Shown here: positions 44,841 through 52,416 of the stretch, one piece after another
Layout of the letters: each line of letters opens with the position of its first letter
Numbering within the stretch: position 1 is the first letter of the stretch
Origin: Altericroceibacterium spongiae
Lineage (GTDB): Bacteria > Pseudomonadota > Alphaproteobacteria > Sphingomonadales > Sphingomonadaceae
Length of the DNA: 64,000 nt
Direction of reading: 5' to 3'
Assembly: GCF_003610805.1 (NCBI RefSeq)
Contig: NZ_RAPF01000001.1
Location: 62,001-126,000, forward strand
Made by a program: the position numbers and the translations under genes
The notes under the pieces: model-generated
The model's database searches: none
Told to the model about the DNA's origin: nothing
The model's input: the letters and a program-made list of their open reading frames with translations, nothing else

Positions 44841-47800
44841 GATGCAGCCTCCGCTGAAGATTCGTCCGGACGACGATGGAAAATTTCCGACACCGCCATG
44901 AAAAACAGGGGGACATAGAAAATGGCGATTACAGTGGCTGTCAGCATGCCGCCAATCACGGCCGTGCCGATGGCGATGCGGCTCTCCGCGCCGACTCCAC
45001 TGGCCACTGCCAGCGGAAGCACGCCGGCAATAAAGGCGATGGAGGTCATCAGGATCGGGCGCAGACGCAGCCTGGCACCTTCCATCGCAGCGTGAAGCAG
45101 ATCCTTGCCTTCCTGCCGGGCGGCTTCGGCAAATTCGATAATCAGAATGGCATTCTTGGCGGCCAGCCCGATCGTGGTAAGCAGACCGACCTGAAAATAG
45201 ATGTCATTTTCCAGTCCGCGCAAAGTCATAGCCAGTACCGAGCCGATAATGCCGAGCGGCAGGACCAGAAGAACGGCCAGCGGAACCGACCAGCTTTCAT
45301 ACAATGCGGCAAGGCACAGGAAAACCACCAGAACCGACAGAGCATAAAGGAACGGTGCCTGTCCGGTCGATTGATTTTCCTGATAGGAGACGCCGCTCCA
45401 CGCATAGCTGGTGCCCGGTGCGATTTCTCGCTGAAGCCGGACGATTTCCTGCATGGCATCGCCGGAACTGACGCCGTCCGCACCTTGCCCTTCGATCGTA
45501 TAGGAAGACAAGCCGTTGAAACGGGCGACCGAGTTCGGCCCCTTTTCCCATTCGGTTGTCGCGAAGGCGGAGAAGGGCACCATATTGCCATTGGTGGAAG
45601 AGCGGACATACCAGTCGTCAATATCGGAAGGGGCCATGCGCGAACTGGCTTTGCCCTGTACATAGACGCGTTTCACACGGCCGCGATCGACAAAGTCGTT
45701 CACATAGCTGCTGCCCCATGCGGATTCGAGCGTGTCGATCACATCGGCTTCGGCAAGGCCGAGGACTGCCAGCTTTTCTTCATCAATATCGACGCGCAAT
45801 TGCGGGGAATCTTCCAGTGAAGCCATGCGCACCTGCACCAGTTTGGAGCTTTCATTGGCCGCGGCGATAAGTTTATCCCGCAAGGCGGTAAATTCATCGC
45901 GCGGCATACCCGAACTGTTCTGCAATTCGAAAGAGAAGCCGCTCGACTGGCCGAGACCGCGAATAGCAGGAGGGACCATCGCAATCACCTCTGCGTCGCG
46001 AATATGGCTGAAGGCTGCCATGGCCCGGGCATTGATGGCTTTGAGCGAGCTGTCGCTGCTGGTTCGTTCTTCAAAAGGTTTGAGTCCGATAAAGCCCATA
46101 CCGGCATTCTGACCCTGACCGTTGAAGCTGAACCCGGTTAGCACCATGCCCAGACGCACATTGTCTTTCTCGTCCTCATAATAATGCTTCTCGATCTGTC
46201 TGCGCACGGCATTGGTTCGCTGAACGGTGGCGCCGGGCGGCAGCGTGTACATCACCATGGCCTGCCCCTGATCCTCGGACGGCAGAAAACCCGTCGGCAG
46301 GCGCACGAACAGCACCGCCATCAGCACCACGATCAAGCCGTAAACACCGAAATGGAGAAGGCGCTTCCGGGTGACGCTTTCCACCCCTGTCAGATAGCGC
46401 CGGGTGTTACGATCAAACCAGCGATTGAACTTGCCGAACAGGCCGTGGCGTTCCAGCGGATCGTGATTGCCCGGTTTCAGCAATGTTGCGCATAAAGCAG
46501 GGGAAAGGATCAGCGCTACCAGCACCGATAACAGCATGGCCGAAACGACGGTGATCGAAAACTGGCGATAAATCACTCCGGTCGATCCGCCGAAAAAGGC
46601 CATTGGCAGCATCACTGCTGAAAGAACCAGCGCGATCCCGATCAGTGCCGAACTGATTTCCTCCATGGAGATGACGGTCGCTTCTCTCGGTCCGACCTTC
46701 TGTTCGGTCATGACCCTTTCGACATTTTCCACCACCACGATGGCATCGTCCACCAGCAAACCGATGGCCAGCACCATGCCGAACAGGGTCAGCGTGTTGA
46801 TCGAATAGCCGAAAGCCGCCAGCACTCCGAACGTACCCAGCAGCACTACCGGTACGGCAATGGCCGGGATCAGCGTAGCACGCCAGCTTTGCAGGAAGAC
46901 GAACATCACGATTACCACCAGAATGATGGCAATCACCAGTGTTTCGATCACTTCATGGATCGACTGTTTGACGAAATCGCTGCTGTCGCGCGGAAAGGCG
47001 ACATGATAGCCATCGGGCAGGTTGGTCGATAATTCCGCGACTTTCTCCCGCACCGCCGCTGCGGTCGCCAGTGCGTCCGCGCCCGGAGCGAGCTGGAGCG
47101 CCATGCCCGAAGCCGGGTGGCCGTTAAGCTGGGCGGAAAAATTATAATCTTGCGATCCCAGTTCCACCCGCGCGACATCGTCGAGATGAACCACCGAACC
47201 GTCGGACTGCGTCTTGAGGACGATATTGCGGAACTGTTCCGGCGTGGTGAAGCGGGACTTTGCCTTGACCACGGCATTCAGCATCTGATCCTGTACCGCC
47301 GGCAGAGCGCCGAGCTGGCCGGCAGAAACTTCGGTATTCTGTGCTCGAATGGCCGCTTTTACATCCGACGGCATCAGATTGACCGCAGCGAGCTTGACCG
47401 GATCGAGCCAGATACGCATTGCATATTGCGAACCGAAAACGCGCGATTGTCCGACGCCGTTTACCCGGCCTACCGGGTCCTGAAAATGGCTGACCAGATA
47501 GTCGCCAATATCGGCGGAACTGCTCTTGCCGGTCGTATCGTAAATCGTGACCAGCATCAGGAAGTCCGATGCCGATTTGGTGACCGTCACCCCCTGTTGC
47601 TGCACGGCGGAGGGCAAGCGCGAATTGGCTTGCTGCACCTTGTTCTGCACCTGCACCTGCGCGACGTCTGGATCGGTTCCTTTGTCGAAAGTCACGCTGA
47701 TCGACACACTGCCCGAACTGCTCGATGACGAAGAGAAATAGAGCATATTGTCAATGCCGGTGAGCTGTTGTTCGATTACCTGCGTGACGCTCGATTCCAG

Positions 47801-47974
47801 CGTATCGGCGGAAGCGCCGGGATAATTCGCCCTGATATTGACGGTGGGTGGTGCAATATCGGGATATTGCGCCACCGAAAGCGACATGATCGCTCCGATA
47901 CCGGTCAGCATAATGCCAATGGCGATAACCCAGGCGAAAATCGGCCTGTCGACAAAAAAGCGGCTGATATTCAT
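44837..47974 (-). CDS. RND efflux pump, AcrB/MexB (HAE1) family
   Basis: 1045 residues, normal for HAE1 pumps. Starts MNISRFFVDRPIFAWVIAI; the porter segment has SSSSSSSGSVSISVTFDKGTDPDVAQVQVQNK (in two pieces); TM4 carries the proton-relay aspartates in GLLVDDAIVVVENVERVM; MAFFGGSTGVIYRQFSIT and PTGFLPSEDQGQAMV are family hallmarks. It expels amphiphilic drugs from inner membrane/periplasm through the adaptor and outer-membrane factor encoded on each side (4-nt gap upstream, 4-bp overlap downstream). The divergent OmpR-type two-component pair at 49236-51379 is the probable regulator. Confidence 0.95.
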   Translation of the reverse strand: MNISRFFVDRPIFAWVIAIGIMLTGIGAIMSLSVAQYPDIAPPTVNIRANYPGASADTLESSVTQVIEQQLTGIDNMLYFSSSSSSSGSVSISVTFDKGTDPDVAQVQVQNKVQQANSRLPSAVQQQGVTVTKSASDFLMLVTIYDTTGKSSSADIGDYLVSHFQDPVGRVNGVGQSRVFGSQYAMRIWLDPVKLAAVNLMPSDVKAAIRAQNTEVSAGQLGALPAVQDQMLNAVVKAKSRFTTPEQFRNIVLKTQSDGSVVHLDDVARVELGSQDYNFSAQLNGHPASGMALQLAPGADALATAAAVREKVAELSTNLPDGYHVAFPRDSSDFVKQSIHEVIETLVIAIILVVIVMFVFLQSWRATLIPAIAVPVVLLGTFGVLAAFGYSINTLTLFGMVLAIGLLVDDAIVVVENVERVMTEQKVGPREATVISMEEISSALIGIALVLSAVMLPMAFFGGSTGVIYRQFSITVVSAMLLSVLVALILSPALCATLLKPGNHDPLERHGLFGKFNRWFDRNTRRYLTGVESVTRKRLLHFGVYGLIVVLMAVLFVRLPTGFLPSEDQGQAMVMYTLPPGATVQRTNAVRRQIEKHYYEDEKDNVRLGMVLTGFSFNGQGQNAGMGFIGLKPFEERTSSDSSLKAINARAMAAFSHIRDAEVIAMVPPAIRGLGQSSGFSFELQNSSGMPRDEFTALRDKLIAAANESSKLVQVRMASLEDSPQLRVDIDEEKLAVLGLAEADVIDTLESAWGSSYVNDFVDRGRVKRVYVQGKASSRMAPSDIDDWYVRSSTNGNMVPFSAFATTEWEKGPNSVARFNGLSSYTIEGQGADGVSSGDAMQEIVRLQREIAPGTSYAWSGVSYQENQSTGQAPFLYALSVLVVFLCLAALYESWSVPLAVLLVLPLGIIGSVLAMTLRGLENDIYFQVGLLTTIGLAAKNAILIIEFAEAARQEGKDLLHAAMEGARLRLRPILMTSIAFIAGVLPLAVASGVGAESRIAIGTAVIGGMLTATVIAIFYVPLFFMAVSEIFHRRPDESSAEAAS

Positions 47975-47978
47975 TGGT

Positions 47979-49103
47979 TTATTTGCCAGCCTTCACTTCA
48001 ACGGGTTTGACTTCAGCCCCTGCGCGAACCTTGTCGGTTCCCTCGACGATCAGGCGGTCGCCTGCTTTCAGGCCATCGGTGACGATCCATTTATTGCCCA
48101 TCGCCTGCGCGGTTGCGACCGCGCGGCTGACGACCTTGTTATCCTTGCCGATGACCAGTGCCGTACCATTGCCCTTTGCGTCGCGGGAAATGCCTTGCTG
48201 CGGTGCGAGAACGGCATCGGGCACTACGGCCTGCGGTGCAATCACCCGGGCGAACATGCCGGGCAGCAGCACGCCTTCAGGGTTGGGGAAACGGGCGCGC
48301 AAAGTTACGGTGCCGGAATTTTCGTCGACATCCACTTCGCTGAATTCGAGCGTGCCGGGAAGCGGATAATCGGAACCGTCTTCCAGCACCAGATTGACCG
48401 TCGTACTGGCGGGCATCACATCGCCATCGGCAAGCTGGCGGCGCAATCGCAGTAATTGTGCGCTCGATTGGGTGATATCGACATAGATCGGATCGAGTTG
48501 CTGGATAGTCGCGAGCGGGTCGGTCTGATTGGCTGTTACGAGCGCGCCTGGTGTAAAGCTGGATCGCCCGATCCGGCCCGAAATCGGTGCCAGAACGCGC
48601 GTATATTCGAGATTGAGATTGGCGGCGCGCAAATTGGCCCGATATTGGTGTAGCGTAGCTTCGGCCTGTTTGGCTTCGGCGAGCGCATCGTCAATATCCT
48701 GCTGGCTGACCGCTTCGCTGCCGACCAGTGTCTTGTAGCGGGCGGCCCGCGCTTTGGCCGTTTCAAGCGTCGCCTGCGCGCTTTCGATCTGTGCTGCAAT
48801 CTGATCGCGCGCGGCGGAATAGCTGCGCGGATCGATTTGATAAAGCTGCTGCCCGGCGCGCACATAGCTGCCTTCTGTAAACAGGCGTTTGCGGATCACT
48901 CCATCGACCTGCGGGCGCACTTCTGCGCGCTTGGTTGCTGTGACCCGACCGGTAAGATTAGCGGTCAATGTCGCATCGCTGCTTGTCAGTGTGACATAGC
49001 CCACTTCCACAGGCCCGCCATCGCGATCGCTCTGTGTGTCGGAACATGCAGAGGTCAGAACCAGAAGTGCGGCCATTGCACCGGCAAAATAGGAATGTCT
49101 CAT
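47979..49103 (-). CDS. RND periplasmic adaptor lipoprotein (AcrA/MexA type)
   Basis: 374 residues from ATG 49103, preceded by AGGT; two further in-frame ATGs at 49127 and 49139 would add up to 12 residues but blur the signal peptide. Lipobox LTSAC (Cys ~20). Lipoyl halves (RAEVRPQVDGVIRKRLFTEG and YTRVLAPISGRIGRSSFTPG), an alpha-hairpin (~90-150), beta-barrel (TTVNLVLEDGSDYPLPG) and membrane-proximal domain. It links the inner pump to the outer-membrane duct. First gene of the pump operon; the divergent regulator lies 132 bp away. Confidence 0.93.
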   Translation of the reverse strand: MRHSYFAGAMAALLVLTSACSDTQSDRDGGPVEVGYVTLTSSDATLTANLTGRVTATKRAEVRPQVDGVIRKRLFTEGSYVRAGQQLYQIDPRSYSAARDQIAAQIESAQATLETAKARAARYKTLVGSEAVSQQDIDDALAEAKQAEATLHQYRANLRAANLNLEYTRVLAPISGRIGRSSFTPGALVTANQTDPLATIQQLDPIYVDITQSSAQLLRLRRQLADGDVMPASTTVNLVLEDGSDYPLPGTLEFSEVDVDENSGTVTLRARFPNPEGVLLPGMFARVIAPQAVVPDAVLAPQQGISRDAKGNGTALVIGKDNKVVSRAVATAQAMGNKWIVTDGLKAGDRLIVEGTDKVRAGAEVKPVEVKAGK

Positions 49104-49143
49104 GCCTGACCTATTGCGGTGCAGCATATTGCATTCCATGCGA

Positions 49144-49215
49144 TTGAGGTAAGGATTTGTACGGGATATAATCGGCCCGGTAGCCGCCAGTAGCCCGACG
49201 TATCATTTTGTATCA
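49144..49215 (+). promoter_or_regulatory. Response-regulator promoter and GTATCA direct repeat
   Basis: TTGAGG (49144-49149) and TATAAT (49167-49172) are 17 bp apart, a good sigma70 promoter reading towards the response regulator. Downstream, GTATCA occurs at 49200-49205 and 49210-49215, a 10-bp-phased direct repeat typical of OmpR/PhoB-type binding sites. Suggests autoregulation, possibly control of the divergent pump operon too. Confidence 0.6.
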
Positions 49216-49235
49216 GCGCAGGGACTTTACTTCTT

Positions 49236-49982
49236 ATGCCAGTTAGTTGGCGAAGAATGAATCTTCATTCAACCTCGACGGGCAATATTCTTGTCGTTGA
49301 TGACGACCCTGATATTCGCGAACTGATCATGGAGCAGCTCCGGCGCGAATCCTACACGGTAAGGTCGGCATCCAGCGTGCAGGAAACCCGCGATCAACTC
49401 GCTGCGCATCCAGCCGATGTGGTGGTGCTCGATCTCAATCTGCCCGATGGGGATGGGCTGACCCTGTGTCGCGAATTGCGGGCGGACGGATTTGCCGATG
49501 CGGTTATCATGGTAACGGCGCGCGACAGTGCGATCGATCGCGTATTAGGGCTCGAACTCGGGGCTGATGACTATCTTACCAAACCTTTTGAACCACGTGA
49601 GCTAACTGCCCGTATTCGCAATCTTTTTCGGCGCATGAGCGGCGGGGAGGACGGGCGTCCGCGCAATGCCCGTTTCGCATTGTTCGGGTCATGGAAACTG
49701 GACCTTTTACAACGTCGGCTGGTCACAGAGGATGACCGGCTGGTTATGCTGTCTTCTTCTGAATTTCGCTTGCTCAACCGGTTTATTGAGTCCCCCAAAG
49801 AAGTGCTTTCGCGCGAAATGCTGCTACCCGAAAGGGCCGCTACCGTGGCCTTTGACCGTTCGATCGATCTTCAGGTCAGCCGGTTGCGGCAGAAACTGAC
49901 AAGCGAACCGGGCGGAGCCGATCTGATCGTTACCATTCGCAGCGAAGGGTATCTTTTTGCGACCGATGTTCGGTTCGAATGA
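49236..49982 (+). CDS. OmpR-family response regulator
   Basis: 248 residues. Receiver domain (~17-130) with acidic pocket D22-D24, phospho-acceptor Asp66 (VVLDLNLPDGDG), TARD and Lys116 (YLTKPFEPRE); C-terminal winged helix (~150-245) with SSSEFRLLNRFIESPKEVLSREML and RSEGYLFATDVRFE. Partner is the kinase that starts in the overlapping ATGA at 49979. Likely controls the divergent RND pump; inferred from gene order. ATG at 49236 has a distant AGGGA; ATG 49257 (MNLHST) is the alternative. Confidence 0.93.
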   Translation: MPVSWRRMNLHSTSTGNILVVDDDPDIRELIMEQLRRESYTVRSASSVQETRDQLAAHPADVVVLDLNLPDGDGLTLCRELRADGFADAVIMVTARDSAIDRVLGLELGADDYLTKPFEPRELTARIRNLFRRMSGGEDGRPRNARFALFGSWKLDLLQRRLVTEDDRLVMLSSSEFRLLNRFIESPKEVLSREMLLPERAATVAFDRSIDLQVSRLRQKLTSEPGGADLIVTIRSEGYLFATDVRFE

Positions 49983-51379
49983 GCGGTTTCTGGCATCGTC
50001 TGAAAGGCTATTACGCTTCCCTTTCTGCCCGCATGATGCTGCTTCTCACCATCGGGATTGCGGGGGCTTCCATCACCTCGCTGCTGGTAGCCGAATATGT
50101 GCGTCTAAAAGGGGTGGAGCAGCTTCAGTATGAACAGGTGGTCACCAGTAGCCTGGACATGGCCAATCGCTTTTCCAGAGCCCCTGCGGAAACCGAGAGG
50201 CTGCTTGACGACCATGCGCTTTTCGGGGTGCGTCTGTCTTTGCCCAATGCAGATAAAGCCAAAGCAAATCCGAAGCTTGTTCGTATGTTTGAGCAAGCTT
50301 TCGAAAAATCGGCCCAGCCGCATATCCAGCGTGTCACCAGCGATTGTTTCGGGGGGATGTTCGATCCGGTCAACCGGGTGGCCGGGCTGGGAGCAGCCCC
50401 CGATGTCGAATGCTGGGATGTCAGTTTTCGCGACGCCAACGGGATTGAGCGCAATATCCTGATCAACAAGCCGGTCCTCAAATTTCCCCGCAGCGCGACT
50501 CTGGAGCCGATCTATCTGATCCTGCTGGTTGTCGCGAGTGCGCTTCTGTCCTTTTTCGTGGCCCGTCTGACAACCGTGCCGCTGCGCCGCCTGACATCGG
50601 CTGCGCGCCGCTTCTCTCTGTCGCAAGACCCCGAACCGATCGCCGAAACGGGGCCTGCGGAAGTGCGCACTGCGCTGGCCACCTTTAATCTGATGCAGCA
50701 ACGTGTGCGGGATGGTTTTCGCGAAAGAACCCAGATGCTCGCAGCTATCGCGCATGATCTGCAAACACCGATGACCCGGCTGCGGCTGCGGCTGGAACGG
50801 GTGCAGGATGACGAATTGCGCGACAGGCTGATTGCCGATCTGGCCGCGATGCAAGTTCTGGTGCGCGACGGGCTTGAACTGGCTCGCAGTTCGGAAGCGC
50901 GCGAGCCATGGTCTACAGTCGATATCAATTCGCTCATCACCAGCCTTGCCGAAGATGCTTATGAACTGGGCGCCCCTGTCACATTGGCCGAATCCTGTTC
51001 GGTCATTGCCCGTGTCAAGCCGGATGCCTTGTCGAGATGCCTGAACAACCTTATTGAAAATGCTGTAAAATATGGTGGATCGGCAGAAATATTCTGCCGT
51101 ACCTCCGGTGACATGGTCGAAATCATAATCCGAGATCACGGGCCGGGTTTTCCCGAGGGGCGGATCGAGGACATGCTGGAACCCTTCGTCAGGGGGGAAA
51201 GCAGCCGTTCCCGCGAAACCGGAGGAACAGGGATCGGTCTGGCTATCGCGCGGGCGCAGGCACGAACCTTCGGGGCTGTCCTCTCCCTGGCCAATCATTC
51301 CGAGGGCGGGGCTGTCGCGAGCTTGCGCTTCCCTTTCCTCAGGCCCGATGAACAACCCGGTCACAAAACCTCGTCATGA
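49979..51379 (+). CDS. Membrane sensor histidine kinase
   Basis: 466 residues. Two transmembrane helices (~18-40 and ~177-197) flank a ~135-residue periplasmic sensor without a recognised fold but with two Cys (C123, C145) that could form a disulphide. HAMP linker (PLRRLTSAARRFS), dimerisation/H box AIAHDLQTPMTRLRLRLE (His259), N box NNLIENAVKYGG, G boxes DHGPGFPEG and GGTGIGLAIA. H-box context (HDLQTP) resembles kinases of the RND-pump/EnvZ-like group. Co-translated with the response regulator. Confidence 0.94.
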   Translation: MSGFWHRLKGYYASLSARMMLLLTIGIAGASITSLLVAEYVRLKGVEQLQYEQVVTSSLDMANRFSRAPAETERLLDDHALFGVRLSLPNADKAKANPKLVRMFEQAFEKSAQPHIQRVTSDCFGGMFDPVNRVAGLGAAPDVECWDVSFRDANGIERNILINKPVLKFPRSATLEPIYLILLVVASALLSFFVARLTTVPLRRLTSAARRFSLSQDPEPIAETGPAEVRTALATFNLMQQRVRDGFRERTQMLAAIAHDLQTPMTRLRLRLERVQDDELRDRLIADLAAMQVLVRDGLELARSSEAREPWSTVDINSLITSLAEDAYELGAPVTLAESCSVIARVKPDALSRCLNNLIENAVKYGGSAEIFCRTSGDMVEIIIRDHGPGFPEGRIEDMLEPFVRGESSRSRETGGTGIGLAIARAQARTFGAVLSLANHSEGGAVASLRFPFLRPDEQPGHKTSS

Positions 51380-51469
51380 TGATGGTCGCTACATAAAAAC
51401 CGTTGATTCGGGTGCTTTTTCAGGAAGCTGGACGGAGGGTCTCGGCTTTTCAGAGAGTTGCCCGTTTAC

Positions 51470-51540
51470 GATTGACACAGCTGTTCAATCTTCCAAGGAT
51501 AGGGCCTTAATTGTCCCGCCACGAAGCCGGGACGACAATT
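51470..51540 (+). promoter_or_regulatory. Promoter/leader of the uspA operon with palindrome and hairpin
   Basis: GATTGA (51470-51475) and TCAATC (51485-51490) form a 6-bp inverted repeat over a perfect TTGACA (51473-51478); AGGATA about 18 bp on is a poor -10. Then GTCCCG/CGGGAC (51513-51518 and 51528-51533) make a hairpin in the leader. The inverted repeat resembles, but does not match, the TTGAT-N4-ATCAA FNR/FixK site. Nothing else seen in the 206-bp gap. Confidence 0.45.
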
Positions 51541-51585
51541 ATCGCTGGCCGGTCAAGGCCAGTCTGATCGCACCGGGAGGCCGTT

Positions 51586-52416
51586 ATGACTGAAACTGAG
51601 CGATCCATTATCGTAGCCACAGATTTGAGTGCGCGCTGCGACCGGGCTGTTGACCGGGCTGTGATGCTGGGCAAACAGTTGCAGGCGCGCATACATGTCG
51701 TGCATGTGACCAAGCCGGTCACCTCCGTTACCGAGCAGGATGTCCGCGCGACGCTGGCCGATCCCGAAGAGGATGTGGATGTTCTGTTGCCGGTCGGTGC
51801 TGTGCCGCAGACCATTCTGCGCCTTGCCAATGAAAGCAGTGCCGATGCGATTATCACCAGCGTGGCGCGCTTTAACAGTGTTGAAGATTTCTTTCTCGGC
51901 ACGGCGGTCGACCATCTGGTGCGCCGCTCGACTATTCCGGTGCTGGTGGCCAAGCAACGGCCGCACCGCTTTTATGAAAAATTGCTGATCGCTACCGACC
52001 TTTCGCCTCAATCGCGCAAGGCCTTTATCAAGGCGGCGGAGCTGTTTCCCGCAGCGGATCTGCACTTGCTGCACGCCATCCACATGCCGTTCGAAAGCTG
52101 GCTGCGGTCCGAGCATGATCGCGCGCAGGTTCGCGCCGATGCGCAGGCGAAGCTGGAAGAATTTCTCCAGCATCCTTCTATTCCTGAGGATATCGTCAAG
52201 CGGGCGACGATCAATCTTGGCGAAGGCAGCGCGGATGAAGTGGTCGGCAAGGCGATTGCAGAATGGCGGCCCGATCTGATCGTACTCGGCACCGAAGGAG
52301 CAGGCGGGGTCAAACGCGCCATGCTCGGCAGTACCGCATCGTCGCTGCTGAACTGGATTCCGACAGATACATTGGTAGTGCATAATTCCATGGATGACGG
52401 CGACGATGAAGCCTGA
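51586..52416 (+). CDS. Universal stress protein, two UspA domains
   Basis: 276 residues in two tandem Usp folds: domain 1 ~1-128 (RSIIVATDLSARCDRAVDRAV, ending RRSTIPVLVAK) and domain 2 ~135-272 (KLLIATDLSPQSRKAFIKAAE, ending LVVHN). ATP-binding GxxGx9GS is partly present in domain 2 (GTEGAGGVKRAMLGSTAS), so it may bind ATP. Cytoplasmic, induced by growth arrest or oxygen limitation in relatives. It overlaps the downstream P-type ATPase start by 23 bp, so the two are co-translated. Confidence 0.92.
   Translation: MTETERSIIVATDLSARCDRAVDRAVMLGKQLQARIHVVHVTKPVTSVTEQDVRATLADPEEDVDVLLPVGAVPQTILRLANESSADAIITSVARFNSVEDFFLGTAVDHLVRRSTIPVLVAKQRPHRFYEKLLIATDLSPQSRKAFIKAAELFPAADLHLLHAIHMPFESWLRSEHDRAQVRADAQAKLEEFLQHPSIPEDIVKRATINLGEGSADEVVGKAIAEWRPDLIVLGTEGAGGVKRAMLGSTASSLLNWIPTDTLVVHNSMDDGDDEA

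Noticed and set aside
51470-51490. FNR/FixK box
   Set aside because: The arms GATTGA/TCAATC are too far apart (9 bp) for the TTGAT-N4-ATCAA site; kept only as an unnamed palindrome.
51348-51593. 81-codon frame between the histidine kinase and usp genes
   Set aside because: Overlaps the kinase end and the promoter/leader elements; Ser/Asp/Arg-rich composition without recognisable pattern.
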